Assembly: GCA_963678925.1 (NCBI GenBank)
Contig: OY787533.1
Location: 1 to 64,000 of the forward strand
Origin: G963665925 sp963678925
Lineage (GTDB): Bacteria; Bacillota; Clostridia; Peptostreptococcales; Acidaminobacteraceae
Length of the DNA: 64,000 nt
Direction: 5' to 3'
A model generated the notes under the pieces. The model did no database searches, had not been told where the DNA came from, and saw only the letters and a program-made list of their open reading frames with translations. Below, in pieces: positions 26,627 through 35,998 of this stretch. How positions within the stretch are numbered: position 1 is the stretch's first letter; each line of letters starts with the position of its first letter. The position numbers and the translations under genes are program-made.

Positions 26627-27625
26627 TTAAAGCTGCTTGAAGGCTGGTGTATTTGCTGGCGCCTGAAGCAGTTCCTTCAACTCATCGTCCAGCTTCAGAA
26701 GCGTTAGAGAAAGACCTGCCATCTCAAGAGATGTCATGTAGTTGCCCAGCATTGTCTTCTCAACTTTAAGTCCTTTTTCTTCCAAGTAGTCATATACACT
26801 GTTATTGAACACATATTGCTCCATAAGTGGTGTACCACCAAGACCATTTACCATAATCGCAACTTCAGACCCTGTTTCAAGCGGCATATCTTCAAGAATC
26901 TTGTCAGCCAAGTACTCAGCAATTTCCTTTGCAGTCTTGATTTTTTCTCTATGTGTGCCCGGCTCACCATGGATGCCCAGACCCATTTCTAGCTCATCTT
27001 CAGCCAGTTCAAATCCTGGTTTGCCTGCAGCTGGTACAGTACATGGTGTCAGACTCATACCCATTGAACGCATGCTTGTATTCACCTTATTTGCAATTCG
27101 AACAACATCCTCAAGAGATTTGCCCTTATCTGCCGCTGCACCTGCAAGTTTATGTACAAATACTGTTCCTGCAATACCTCTTCTGCCTGTTGTGTACAAG
27201 CTGTCTTCAACTGCCACGTCATCATTTACGACAACCTGTCCAACCTGAATACCTTCGGCTTCTGCGAGCTCCGCTGCCATTTCAAAGTTCATGACATCAC
27301 CTGAATAGTTTTTGATGACAAGTAGTACGCCTTCGCCGCCATCCACTGCCTTGATAGCTTCGAAAACCTGATCTGGTGTAGGTGATGTGAATACTTCACC
27401 CGCAACGGCACCTGAAAGCATGCCCACACCTACAAATCCGCCATGAGAAGGCTCATGACCAGAACCGCCGCCGCTCACAAGAGCAACCTTGCCTTTAACC
27501 GGTGCATCAGCTCGTACTAGAACATTGAAGCCATCAACACGCTTGAGTGATTCCGGATGCGCCTTAACGGCACCCTTTAGCATTTCGTCAACGATGTTTT
27601 CCACTTGATTGATGATTTTTTTCAC
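26627..27625 (-). CDS. dhaK: Dihydroxyacetone kinase substrate-binding subunit DhaK
   Basis: 332 residues. Binds dihydroxyacetone covalently as a hemiaminal through the His in LGIHGEPG (near residue 215). The N-terminal VSGGGSGHEPSHGGFVG (residues 50-66) is the DAK1 signature. Cytoplasmic; with DhaL and DhaM it makes dihydroxyacetone phosphate at the expense of PEP, linking glycerol oxidation to glycolysis. No glycerol dehydrogenase gene is in view. Confidence 0.96.
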   Translation of the reverse strand: MKKIINQVENIVDEMLKGAVKAHPESLKRVDGFNVLVRADAPVKGKVALVSGGGSGHEPSHGGFVGVGMLSGAVAGEVFTSPTPDQVFEAIKAVDGGEGVLLVIKNYSGDVMNFEMAAELAEAEGIQVGQVVVNDDVAVEDSLYTTGRRGIAGTVFVHKLAGAAADKGKSLEDVVRIANKVNTSMRSMGMSLTPCTVPAAGKPGFELAEDELEMGLGIHGEPGTHREKIKTAKEIAEYLADKILEDMPLETGSEVAIMVNGLGGTPLMEQYVFNNSVYDYLEEKGLKVEKTMLGNYMTSLEMAGLSLTLLKLDDELKELLQAPANTPAFKQL

Positions 27626-27636
27626 TTTACTTCCCC

Positions 27637-27894
27637 CTATTCTAGAGATTCTATGAACGTCCTAATCGCATCAAGCACACTGTCAGCATCTGGACCATCG
27701 GCTTTCGCTGTAAATGTGGATCCTTCTGGAACCGCCAAAGCCAATACTTTCAAGATACTGTTCGCAGCTGCACTCTTACCTTTATATTCAAGCTCGACTT
27801 TCGAGTCGTACTTGCCGGTCAAACTGACGAGCTGGCCCGCTGGACGTGCATGCAGACCGCCTTTATGCCTTATGTGTATATCTACTGATTTCAT
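27637..27894 (-). CDS. ptsH: HPr family phosphocarrier protein
   Basis: 85 residues. The phosphorylated His is in KGGLHARPAGQ (His15). The regulatory serine segment NSILKVLAL keeps a Ser at the position of Ser46, so HPr kinase control is possible. Encoded between an EI gene and dhaK, it probably serves DhaM, though it may be the general HPr. Confidence 0.94.
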   Translation of the reverse strand: MKSVDIHIRHKGGLHARPAGQLVSLTGKYDSKVELEYKGKSAAANSILKVLALAVPEGSTFTAKADGPDADSVLDAIRTFIESLE

Positions 27895-27910
27895 ACAATC
27901 ACCCCTTGTC

Positions 27911-29635
27911 TTATAGCCAGTTCATTTCCTCTTTGAACTTTTCCTTCATATAATAGCGCACTGCGCTCAATATCTCTGTTCTTGTTTTTGTATCATTTAA
28001 AAGGGCAGTCGCATTTCCATTCTGCCTTTCTTCATTCAGCTTCTCCAAAATATACCGCGCGGTATTGGCCCGACTTGGACTCACTGAGAATTTTTTCAGT
28101 CCCATTTCCTGAAGAATCGGAATGGCCATCGGGTTTGAAGCCATCTCCCCGCAAACAGATACATCAATACCCTCAGTAAGAGCTGCTTGTATGGTCCTTT
28201 CAACAAGCATAAGGACCGCGGGTTCAAAATAGGAGTATAAATATGCAACATTCTGGTTCATCCGGTCTGCAGCCATGGTGTACTGTGTCAGGTCATTGGT
28301 TCCGATGCTGAAGAAGTCAACTTCCTTGGCAAAGGCTTCCGCCTGCATGGCCGCCGACGGTACTTCAATCATAATGCCGATATTTATGTTCCGGTCATAA
28401 GGTATGTTTTCCTCATCCAGCGATGTCATGATGTCCTTCAAGACTGCCTTTGCATGTCTGAGCTCTTCAAGTGTTGCAATCATGGGAAACATGATCCGTG
28501 CATTTCCCAAGGCACTCGCCCTGAGTATGGCACGAAGCTGGGCCTTGAAAATATCCATATGCGTATTCAGACACATGCGTATCGCCCGGTAGCCCAGGAA
28601 TGGGTTTTCTTCCCTTGGCAATGCCAAGTACGGCAGTTCCTTGTCACCGCCTATATCGACAGTACGGATTGTCACAGGTCTATTTCCAAATGCGCCAAGC
28701 ACCTTTTTGTAAGCTTCAAACTGGTCATCTTCAGAGGGCATCTCACTTGATTTCATAAAGAGAAATTCTGTTCTGAACAGCCCTACACCACTTGCATTGG
28801 CTTCTGCCGCCTTCTTCAAATCACCCAAATTGCCTAGATTTACATGAATTTGTTTCAGGCAGGCATCGTCTTTTACTGCCGTCAATTTTTGCGCAAATTT
28901 TTCATACAAGAGACTGCTGTCATCGAATGCACGGCTTTCCACATCCGTCGGATTGACGGAGAGCTTTCCCACAACTGCATCCATAAGGACCAAGGCACCC
29001 GGCTGAAGATTCCTGTCAAATTCTGTAACAATCATTGGAATTCCAAGTGATTTGCTCATGATCGCCGCATGTGATGTCTCGCCACCGGTTTTGGTGACAA
29101 TCCCCTTCAGTTTGTCCGTATCCATTGAAGCCAGTTGAGAAGGTGTCAGCTCCTCTGTGAAAAGTATGAAATCATGGTTGTTTTGATTTTCACCTGATCC
29201 CCGATTTTCACCGTTACGCTCTTTTACCAGCTGCATCAGCAGGCTGGTTTTCAGGTCCCTCAAATCCGAACAGCGCTCATTCATATATGCATTATCCATT
29301 TCCGAAAACGTCTTGATCCATTCATCAAATATGTCAGCTGTCGCTTCGTTGGCAGAAGCGCCACAGGATAGCTTTTCGAAAATAGCATCTGTTAAGGCTT
29401 CATCCTCCATCAGCATTATGTGAACTTCAAGTATGCTTTCCGTGACTGCATCAGCACGATTTCGCGCGTCGGCCACCAGGTCGCGCAGTCTGCTTTTCAC
29501 ATGTCCAATGCCCTTGGTAAGAAGAGTTGATTCCGCTTCTATGCTTAAGACCTCGTCCGGCATGATAAGGGCGATTTCGTTTTCAACTTCTACGCGAGCA
29601 TAGCCCCTTGCATAGCCCTTTACTATAGGTTTCAT
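27911..29635 (-). CDS. ptsI: Phosphoenolpyruvate--protein phosphotransferase (enzyme I)
   Basis: 574 residues, cytoplasmic. Takes phosphate from PEP and gives it to HPr. The phospho-His lies in KTGGETSHAAIMSKSLGIP near residue 180; the PEP-binding part contains FRTEFLFM, GGDKELPYL, FFSIGTNDLTQY and the catalytic CGEMAS near 490. The ATG at 29635 follows GGAGG seven bases upstream. First gene of ptsI-ptsH-dhaK-dhaL-dhaM, a set dedicated to dihydroxyacetone phosphorylation. Confidence 0.94.
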   Translation of the reverse strand: MKPIVKGYARGYARVEVENEIALIMPDEVLSIEAESTLLTKGIGHVKSRLRDLVADARNRADAVTESILEVHIMLMEDEALTDAIFEKLSCGASANEATADIFDEWIKTFSEMDNAYMNERCSDLRDLKTSLLMQLVKERNGENRGSGENQNNHDFILFTEELTPSQLASMDTDKLKGIVTKTGGETSHAAIMSKSLGIPMIVTEFDRNLQPGALVLMDAVVGKLSVNPTDVESRAFDDSSLLYEKFAQKLTAVKDDACLKQIHVNLGNLGDLKKAAEANASGVGLFRTEFLFMKSSEMPSEDDQFEAYKKVLGAFGNRPVTIRTVDIGGDKELPYLALPREENPFLGYRAIRMCLNTHMDIFKAQLRAILRASALGNARIMFPMIATLEELRHAKAVLKDIMTSLDEENIPYDRNINIGIMIEVPSAAMQAEAFAKEVDFFSIGTNDLTQYTMAADRMNQNVAYLYSYFEPAVLMLVERTIQAALTEGIDVSVCGEMASNPMAIPILQEMGLKKFSVSPSRANTARYILEKLNEERQNGNATALLNDTKTRTEILSAVRYYMKEKFKEEMNWL

Positions 29636-29664
29636 ATTTTCACCTCCACTCACGAATTAATAAC

Positions 29665-29680
29665 GCAAGTGCCGTGCCAA
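29665..29680 (-). promoter_or_regulatory. Sigma-54 promoter of the ptsI-ptsH-dhaKLM operon
   Basis: Minus strand TTGGCACGGCACTTGC matches the sigma-54 consensus (TTGGCACG-N4-TTGC) at every conserved position, with GG and GC ten bases apart. It ends 30 bases before the ptsI start. Confidence 0.92.
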
Positions 29681-29739
29681 ATAAATTCCCAAATCGGACT
29701 TTTATGCATAAAAACTAGCAATTATCGTTAAAAACACAC

Positions 29740-29908
29740 ATTTTACCTTATTTAAGCAAGGGTAAAATTTTGTGCATGTACTGTCTGAAACAGTTGGATT
29801 TTGGAAAACGCATCCTAAGATCAATGTGTATTCAATACCTTATTACAGATAATTCTGATAATTATTAGCCATATTTTTTTCCGAACCTTGATAATTTTTA
29901 TCAACCTT
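29740..29908 (-). promoter_or_regulatory. Candidate activator sites upstream of ptsI
   Basis: Within this 428-base gap I see three inverted repeats: ATTTTACC-N13-GGTAAAAT (29740-29768), ACTGT-N5-ACAGT (around 29779-29794) and TTGATAA-tt-TTATCAA with flanks (around 29886-29906). Any of these could bind the HPr-linked activator; none is repeated, so the true site is open. The rest of the gap is AT-rich without other signals. Confidence 0.4.
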
Positions 29909-29938
29909 TGCAAACTTATAAACAATGACCCCGTTCAA

Positions 29939-29988
29939 TAAAATAGGACTGGAAGCCACCTTTTTTTAAGATGTGCGATTTCCAGTCC
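29939..29988 (-). terminator. Terminator after the HPr-linked activator gene
   Basis: Minus strand GGACTGGAA and TTCCAGTCC (nine pairs) with a 25-base loop, followed by TATTTTATT. The large loop makes it less certain than others. Confidence 0.55.
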
Positions 29989-30063
29989 CAGTTCAATCAA
30001 ACTCGGTCTCTTACCTTCTTTTCAAGTGCTGTTATGTGCATATTACCTTTGAATCGTCATTGG

Positions 30064-32064
30064 CTACTCTTCCACAAGACCATACTTTTTAGCCTTGAGC
30101 CCGACGGTGCGATGTGTAATACCAAGAGCCTTGCCTGCCTTATTATAGCTGCCGTGTATGCGAAGCGCCTCTTTTATGATTTCCTTCTCATAGGCTTCCA
30201 GTGGCAGAATATCTCCTTTTACAAGTCTGATAAGTCCGCGAACGCGTTCAATTCTTGAAATGGTCGACGGAAGAACCTCACGTGTGATCACCTGACCCTC
30301 TGAAAGTGTCACCGCACGAATGAGAGTGTTTTCGAGCTCACGGATATTCCCAGGCCAAGTGTACATTTCCAGCATATCGACGACATCAGGATGCAGGGAT
30401 TTTCTTTCTTCATGTTCTCGATCCGCGATTTTTTCAAGAAAATGCTCCACCAGGAGGGGAATATCTCCCAAACGTTCCCGAAGTGGGGGCAGATGAATTG
30501 GTATGACATTGAGACGGTAGAATAAATCCTCCCGGAAAGTCTTCTCCTCAACCATAGCTGCCAGGTTCTTATTTGTTGCAGCTATTACGCGAACATCAAC
30601 AGGAATCGACTGTGTTCCGCCTACGCGGTCCACTTCAAACTCCTGCAGGACGCGCAGCAGCTTGACTTGAATCTGCAGGGGCACCTCACCAATCTCATCC
30701 AGAAAAATAGTCCCACCATGGGCTTGTTCAAATTTACCAATGCGCTTATTGATCGCTCCAGTAAAGGATCCCTTCTCATGTCCAAAGAGTTCACTTTCTA
30801 TGAGTGCTTCAGGAATCGCCGCGCAGTTCACACGCACAAAAGGCCCCTTGCTCCTCGGACTCGCCTCATGTATGGCTTTGGCAAAAAGCTCCTTGCCAGT
30901 CCCACTCTCACCAGTCACCAGAACCGTTGTAGACGTCATAGCCACACGTGATGCGACACTCAGGGCTTCGTGCATGGTCCGACTTTCACCAACCAATGTT
31001 TTAAAGGCCGTATGCAGGGGCGTTGCCATTTCCAACTTTTTCTCCAGGCGCTCAACTTTCTGGGTTGCCGCATCCAGCTTTTCAATGAGTTCGCGCATGC
31101 TGCTGAGTTCCTTAAAAATGCCGATGACCCCTGTGAAGAGGTCTTCACGGTCAAGTCCAGAGATGCTGACCGCCAGTTTCCTGTCCTGGTCTGATTTTAT
31201 GATTTTATTGCTCACATAAACACGATTCTCAACTGCATTGACTATGTCTTTGAATACATTCGCATCTACAAGCTTGCCAATTTGGTCATCCCCCATCCCG
31301 AAAAGGAGCTTTGCCCGCTCGTTGGCGTATTGGAGACTGCAGCTGCTGTCCACTATGACAACACCATCGGATAATTGATCAAGTACCATACCGAGCCTTG
31401 CACGAACAGCTTTCACATCGGTAAGCTCGTTATCCAGACTCACCAGTGCCGTCACGTCGCTGAGCATGATCATTGTTCCTTTTCCAGACTGCAGCTGAAC
31501 GGTCTTCTTGGAGCATTCCAAATTGCGGCCATCGACCTCAATGCGCACAGATTCACTGTTTTCCAGATGCATGAGCGCCGAAAATGTCTTGGAATCGAAG
31601 CATACCGCCAGCGTATTACCAATGATGTTGTCTCGTGACATGCCTATTAGTCTTTCCGCATAGGCATTGGCGAGAACCACAACATCGTTTTTGTCTAAGT
31701 AAATTACACCATCGCCCATTTGATCAATGATGAATTCAGAGCGCTGCTGATGCGCTTCAAGGACTGCATCGAAGCTTTCAAGATCCGTTATGCGAAGATT
31801 GTCTTCACTGACAAACAGCTTCTCCATGGCTGCCATGGCCTCATTAGCTCTATGTCCTTCAATAATGAGCTCTATTTCATCCTGATTCTTTATTTTCAAA
31901 TAGTTCAGCGCCAGCATACTCGTTGCCGGTACACTCGTACTGCCCTTTCTAATAAATATTTCAGCATTGAATTCCTTGTTGATATTGCCGGCAGCACCTG
32001 ATATGAGTGCCGCGGTTCTGGCGTGAACGCCTTTTTCAATCTGTACCTTTATTTGCTTATGCAC
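30064..32064 (-). CDS. Sigma-54-dependent activator with N-terminal HPr-like domain
   Basis: 666 residues. Residues 1-85 form an HPr-like domain: EKGVHARTAALIS with His14 in the phosphorylation position and VPATSMLALNYL with Ser49 at the place of HPr Ser46. Two PAS-like regions (about 108-215 and 235-345) follow, then the AAA+ core with Walker A TGESGTGKE and the GSFTGA variant of the sigma-54 contact loop, and a C-terminal Fis-type helix-turn-helix (SYNKAGKALGITHRTVGLKAK). GTG at 32064 has GGAGGGG five bases upstream; the HPr fold begins exactly there. It lies beside ptsI-ptsH-dhaKLM, so EI-dependent phosphorylation of His14 may gate activation. Inference, not shown. Confidence 0.9.
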   Translation of the reverse strand: MHKQIKVQIEKGVHARTAALISGAAGNINKEFNAEIFIRKGSTSVPATSMLALNYLKIKNQDEIELIIEGHRANEAMAAMEKLFVSEDNLRITDLESFDAVLEAHQQRSEFIIDQMGDGVIYLDKNDVVVLANAYAERLIGMSRDNIIGNTLAVCFDSKTFSALMHLENSESVRIEVDGRNLECSKKTVQLQSGKGTMIMLSDVTALVSLDNELTDVKAVRARLGMVLDQLSDGVVIVDSSCSLQYANERAKLLFGMGDDQIGKLVDANVFKDIVNAVENRVYVSNKIIKSDQDRKLAVSISGLDREDLFTGVIGIFKELSSMRELIEKLDAATQKVERLEKKLEMATPLHTAFKTLVGESRTMHEALSVASRVAMTSTTVLVTGESGTGKELFAKAIHEASPRSKGPFVRVNCAAIPEALIESELFGHEKGSFTGAINKRIGKFEQAHGGTIFLDEIGEVPLQIQVKLLRVLQEFEVDRVGGTQSIPVDVRVIAATNKNLAAMVEEKTFREDLFYRLNVIPIHLPPLRERLGDIPLLVEHFLEKIADREHEERKSLHPDVVDMLEMYTWPGNIRELENTLIRAVTLSEGQVITREVLPSTISRIERVRGLIRLVKGDILPLEAYEKEIIKEALRIHGSYNKAGKALGITHRTVGLKAKKYGLVEE

Positions 32065-32323
32065 CGTATCCCCTCCATCAATTCCTGCCATATATACTTG
32101 CAAAAATCGAGCCAACTTGTTCTGCACCACCTGCAGCGAGCCAGTTTATTGCGAACCGACGCAGGGTATATTGCTCTCTTCCATTATACGCCATTTAACT
32201 GGCTAAACCTGGATAAGTTTTATACGCAATATGTAAATTTAATAAGAATTCAGAAAATATCATTTGCTTTTATTGAAAAACATTATATTATAGAGCATGC
32301 AGACATTATTTTATAAAAATATT

Positions 32324-32416
32324 TTGTCTAATTTTGTCGAAATGTTATAATGGATTTAGTTATGAGAGCCTATAAACTATAGCTACTTAAGTTTGCTCTA
32401 CTTGATGATCTCATAA
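32324..32416 (+). promoter_or_regulatory. Promoter and hairpin leader of the GGDEF-EAL gene
   Basis: -35 TTGTCT (32324-32329), 16-base spacer, -10 TATAAT (32346-32351). The predicted transcript starts with a fold-back: TTATGAGA (32360-32367) pairs with TCTCATAA (32409-32416), enclosing about 40 bases. I cannot match it to a known riboswitch. The remaining upstream stretch to 32065 is AT-rich, with a possible minus strand -10 TATAAT at 32183-32188 for the activator gene. Confidence 0.55.
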
Positions 32417-32426
32417 CAGTTGCTGT

Positions 32427-33968
32427 TTGTTTAATAACGTGTATGAAGTTCGGGTGTATAAATATATGTATTTGAAATATCTGAAAAAATCTTGGGGGCT
32501 TTGGCTCCTGTTCGCTTTTAATCTTCTTTTTGTAATTATTGATAAGAACATCAAATCAGGTCATCTTGCAATAATCAATGTCTTCTTCTTAATACTGATT
32601 ATTGCACTCTACTATTTAAATGGTCGATCAGACTCGCTGCAGTCAGATTTACTCCTGATTGACCCGCTTACAAAGCTGCCTAATAAATATGGTCTTGAAA
32701 GCTACTTCAAATCCATGCCTGCTGATGGCAAGTTTGGGCTGATTACACTTGATATTGATGATTTCAAAAAAATCAATGACCGCTACGGACATAAAATGGG
32801 TGACAGCATTCTGATCAACCTGTCTCAGCGCATGATTTCGGCATGCCCAGACAATGCGTTTATTTGTCGTTCCTATGGAGATGAGTTTACGATTGTTTTT
32901 CCGATTAGCGATACGGACGACGCACTCTCTTTCGCAGAAACCCTGTTCAGCACCATTAAGAGTTTTCTGCGTGATAGCGCAGTTATAACCCTGTCTAACC
33001 TGAGCATGGGCATAGCACTTTATCCAATGCACGCTTCATCGTTTCAGGATTTATACAAGTTCGCAGACTACGCACTTTACTATAGAAAGCACGAGGAGGG
33101 CAAAAATGGCTATACCCTCTTCTCTCAGGACATCTACACAAGCGCACTGGAGGACGAACTCCTGGCTCAGGAATTCAGCCGGGCAATGGAGCGGGATGAA
33201 ATCCTTCTGACTTTCCAGCCGCAAATTCACTCTGAGTCCATGAAAATCGTTGGTGCAGAGGTACTGACACGCTGGAAGCATCCACGTTACGGACTCATCT
33301 ATCCAGATAAGTTCTTGCCGATTGCTGAGAAGAACAACCTGCTGCGCAAACTGGACTTCTACGTCTTCCAGCAGGCCTGCCGACAGATGAGAGCATGGGA
33401 GGGCGAAGCCTTCTATCCTATTTCGCTTTCTGTAAACATGTCTACTTCAACCATTTGCGACCGAGATATATCAAAAATTTTGAGAGACATCATTGAAATT
33501 GAAGGGATCAATCCCTCCAATATGATCATTGAAATGACAGAGGAGCTTGGCTTGACGGACTTCAATCTGACAAAGGATGTTCTTGAGCAGATTCGTGCGC
33601 TCGGTATTCGCATTGCACTGGATGACTTCGGCAAAGGCTACTCATCGCTTATTTATCTGGAAAAGATTCCTATCAATGTTCTGAAAATCGACAAAGAGTT
33701 CATTACGGATATTGATACGAACGCCAATGCAAGACTGGTCTACAAGACCATTAGTGAACTGGCGCATCATCTGAAACTCAAAGTGGTCTCTGAAGGTATT
33801 GAAACTGAGAACCAACTCAACACCCTCATGGACATTTCACACTCAGTCATGCAGGGTTATCATTTTAGTAAGCCGCTCACACTGGAGCAGTTTAACAGCT
33901 TTATGGTTGCCAGTTCCTCAGGTGAACCTAACGTCGAGGCCCTTGCAACACTCGCACAGTGCATTTGA
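32427..33968 (+). CDS. Membrane GGDEF-EAL protein (c-di-GMP turnover)
   Basis: About 500-513 residues. Two membrane spans (residues 25-40 and 47-63) precede a GGDEF domain (about 75-235) and an EAL domain (about 245-500). The active loop reads SYGDEF, so the first Gly of GGDEF is replaced by Tyr; cyclase activity is uncertain. The EAL motif reads EVL, but other catalytic parts look intact: EMTEE, DDFGKGYSS, KIDKEFI, VSEGIETE and MQGYHFSKP, so phosphodiesterase activity is plausible. Start is unclear: TTG at 32427, GTG at 32439 or ATG at 32466, none with a strong ribosome site. Confidence 0.85.
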   Translation: MFNNVYEVRVYKYMYLKYLKKSWGLWLLFAFNLLFVIIDKNIKSGHLAIINVFFLILIIALYYLNGRSDSLQSDLLLIDPLTKLPNKYGLESYFKSMPADGKFGLITLDIDDFKKINDRYGHKMGDSILINLSQRMISACPDNAFICRSYGDEFTIVFPISDTDDALSFAETLFSTIKSFLRDSAVITLSNLSMGIALYPMHASSFQDLYKFADYALYYRKHEEGKNGYTLFSQDIYTSALEDELLAQEFSRAMERDEILLTFQPQIHSESMKIVGAEVLTRWKHPRYGLIYPDKFLPIAEKNNLLRKLDFYVFQQACRQMRAWEGEAFYPISLSVNMSTSTICDRDISKILRDIIEIEGINPSNMIIEMTEELGLTDFNLTKDVLEQIRALGIRIALDDFGKGYSSLIYLEKIPINVLKIDKEFITDIDTNANARLVYKTISELAHHLKLKVVSEGIETENQLNTLMDISHSVMQGYHFSKPLTLEQFNSFMVASSSGEPNVEALATLAQCI

Positions 33969-33993
33969 TGCACATAATAAAAAGACCTAGAAA

Positions 33994-34028
33994 GGCGCCG
34001 GATTAAATCATAATCCGGCGCCTTTTTT
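33994..34028 (+). terminator. Bidirectional terminator after the GGDEF-EAL gene
   Basis: GGCGCCGGATTA and TAATCCGGCGCC form a perfect 12-pair stem followed by TTTTTTATT; it also ends the convergent aminopeptidase gene. Confidence 0.88.
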
Positions 34029-34061
34029 ATTGTTGAATTCTCATTTATTTGTGCTTACATC

Positions 34062-35294
34062 CTATTCAAATGAAAAATTTCCGTTCTCAAAGACCACGAT
34101 TTCAGAACCATCTGCCTTTATGCCGATAATTTCAAGATCTTCAGTACCTACCATGAAATCAACATGTGTCAGGGATTCATTTGCACCCGCTTCCTTAAGC
34201 GCAGCTTCATCCATCTCATCTCCGCCCTCAACACAAATCGGATAGGCTTTTCCAAGTGCGAAGTGGCAAGAAGCATTCTCGTCAAACAGTGTGTTGTAGA
34301 AAAGAATCTTCTGGTTTGAAATAGGGGAATCGTATGGAACAAGGGCTACTTCGCCCAGACGCTTTGCACCCTCATCTGTATCGAGCAATTCCTTCAGGGT
34401 ATCATAGCCCCCTTCAGCAGTAAAATCTACCACAAGGCCGTCTTTGAATGTCAGGCTGAAGTTTTCAATCAAATTGCCATTGTGATTAAGAGGCATAGAG
34501 CTCACAAGCTTGCCGTTGACACCTTCACGATGCGGCAATGTGAAGACTTCCTCGGTTGGCATATTGGCTACAAAGCGGTATCCGTCAGCCGAATCGTCTC
34601 CCCCGCCGAACCAGATATGCGCCTTTGGCAGTTCCACGTATACATCTGTTCCCAAACTGTTCTTATACCTTAATGCCTTAAAATTATGATCATTGAGGAA
34701 GGACAATCTCTTATTCAGATTCTCCTGATGTGCTTCCCAGGATTTCACCGGATCTTCCTGATCGACCCTTACCGCCTTAAAAATCGCATCCCAGAGCTTG
34801 GCAACAGCTTCTTCTTCAGTAGACTCAGGGAAAACCTTTTTTGCCCAAGGCACCGTTGGAATTGAAGCGACGCACCATACATTCTTATTGGACATGAGTC
34901 TTGAGCGATAAGCAGTAAGCGCTGTACTCATGACTTTATTCTGGCGTGCAATCTTCTTAGGATCCACATCTTTCATAAGTTCTGGATCAGAAGCTGCTAT
35001 TCTCAGAAATGCAGCGCCCTTCTTAGCGTAACCTTCCAAATACGGCACGACCCACTCAGGCACTTCATCAAAAACTTCATCCGCCGCTTTAGTAAAACGA
35101 ATTTTTTCGGAAATCTCATCCAGCCATCGTATAATTACTTCCTTGGCACCTGCGTCATAAGCCTTTTCACTTACAATTCTTGCAAACTCAGCGCATTCAA
35201 TTGGTGATGTAACTACGAGCAGCTGATTTTTTTGGATATTAATCCCTGTACGAACTAATAAATCTGCATATTTTTCAAGCATTATTCTTTCCAA
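34062..35294 (-). CDS. M29 family metal-dependent aminopeptidase (AmpS/PepS type)
   Basis: About 410 residues, cytoplasmic. Family M29 signatures: LVVTSPIECAEFARIV near the start, then VASIPTVPWAKKVFPE, GTDVYVELPKAHIWFGGGDD, NMPTEEVFTLPHREGVNGKL and, near the end, CHFALGKAYP and THVDFMVGTEDLEIIGI, which provide Glu, His and Asp metal ligands. It trims N-terminal residues from peptides. GGAGG is seven bases before TTG 35294, which I prefer; the ATG at 35282 is 19 bases away. Confidence 0.9.
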   Translation of the reverse strand: MERIMLEKYADLLVRTGINIQKNQLLVVTSPIECAEFARIVSEKAYDAGAKEVIIRWLDEISEKIRFTKAADEVFDEVPEWVVPYLEGYAKKGAAFLRIAASDPELMKDVDPKKIARQNKVMSTALTAYRSRLMSNKNVWCVASIPTVPWAKKVFPESTEEEAVAKLWDAIFKAVRVDQEDPVKSWEAHQENLNKRLSFLNDHNFKALRYKNSLGTDVYVELPKAHIWFGGGDDSADGYRFVANMPTEEVFTLPHREGVNGKLVSSMPLNHNGNLIENFSLTFKDGLVVDFTAEGGYDTLKELLDTDEGAKRLGEVALVPYDSPISNQKILFYNTLFDENASCHFALGKAYPICVEGGDEMDEAALKEAGANESLTHVDFMVGTEDLEIIGIKADGSEIVVFENGNFSFE

Positions 35295-35482
35295 AATAAT
35301 TCCTCCTGTTCTCTTTATATTGTAAATTATACCTAACATTAAATATTTTTTATAGCCCCAATGCCTTCAAAACAGCAAACATTACGAAATTTTTAGAAAA
35401 TATCAAAAAATGCCTTGATTTATCAGGCATCACCATGTATAATTATGCTAACTTTTCGATATTTATTCTAAGGAGGTGTCAA

Positions 35483-35911
35483 ATGCACGCATTAAAACTG
35501 GAACATCAATATTTCATATCCAGCAATCCCGATGATATTAACCTAGGTGATGTATGTCGGCTGCTGTGGGGTGTGCATTGGGCTGCCAACAGGCCGGAGC
35601 ACATTATCAAAAAATCTATCGACAACGCAAAATGCTTTGGTATCTTTGATGGCTATAAGCAAATCGGCTTTGCACGTGTCATTACCGATTATGCAACCTT
35701 CGCATATGTAAGTGACGTAGTCATAGACGGACATTATCGTGGACAAAAGCTGGGCTACTGGCTGATTACACACATTCTTAACCATCATGAGTTCGCACTT
35801 GTAAAACAATGGCGTCTTAAAACGACCTATGCGCATAAGTTTTACAAGAAAGTTGGCTTCAAGCCGCTTTCCCACCCTGACAAGTTCCTTGAAATCATCA
35901 AGGAAGACTAG
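35483..35911 (+). CDS. GNAT family N-acetyltransferase
   Basis: 142 residues. The acetyl-CoA loop VSDVVIDGHYRGQKLGYWL occupies roughly residues 75-93, and YAHKFYKKVGFKPL is the usual C-terminal segment. It resembles the YhfO/YdgE-like small GNAT group; substrate unknown. AGGAGG lies seven bases before the ATG at 35483; the frame stays open upstream without another site. Confidence 0.82.
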   Translation: MHALKLEHQYFISSNPDDINLGDVCRLLWGVHWAANRPEHIIKKSIDNAKCFGIFDGYKQIGFARVITDYATFAYVSDVVIDGHYRGQKLGYWLITHILNHHEFALVKQWRLKTTYAHKFYKKVGFKPLSHPDKFLEIIKED

Positions 35912-35945
35912 GCCCATATACGCGGTCATTGACAACATTAGAAAT

Positions 35946-35990
35946 GGGACTGCCCTGATACCATACCGGTGTCTTGGCAGTCCCTTTTAA
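35946..35990 (+). terminator. Bidirectional terminator between GNAT and adenosyltransferase genes
   Basis: GGGACTGCC and GGCAGTCCC nine-pair stem followed by TTTTAATTT. Confidence 0.75.
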
Positions 35991-35998
35991 TTTCCAGC

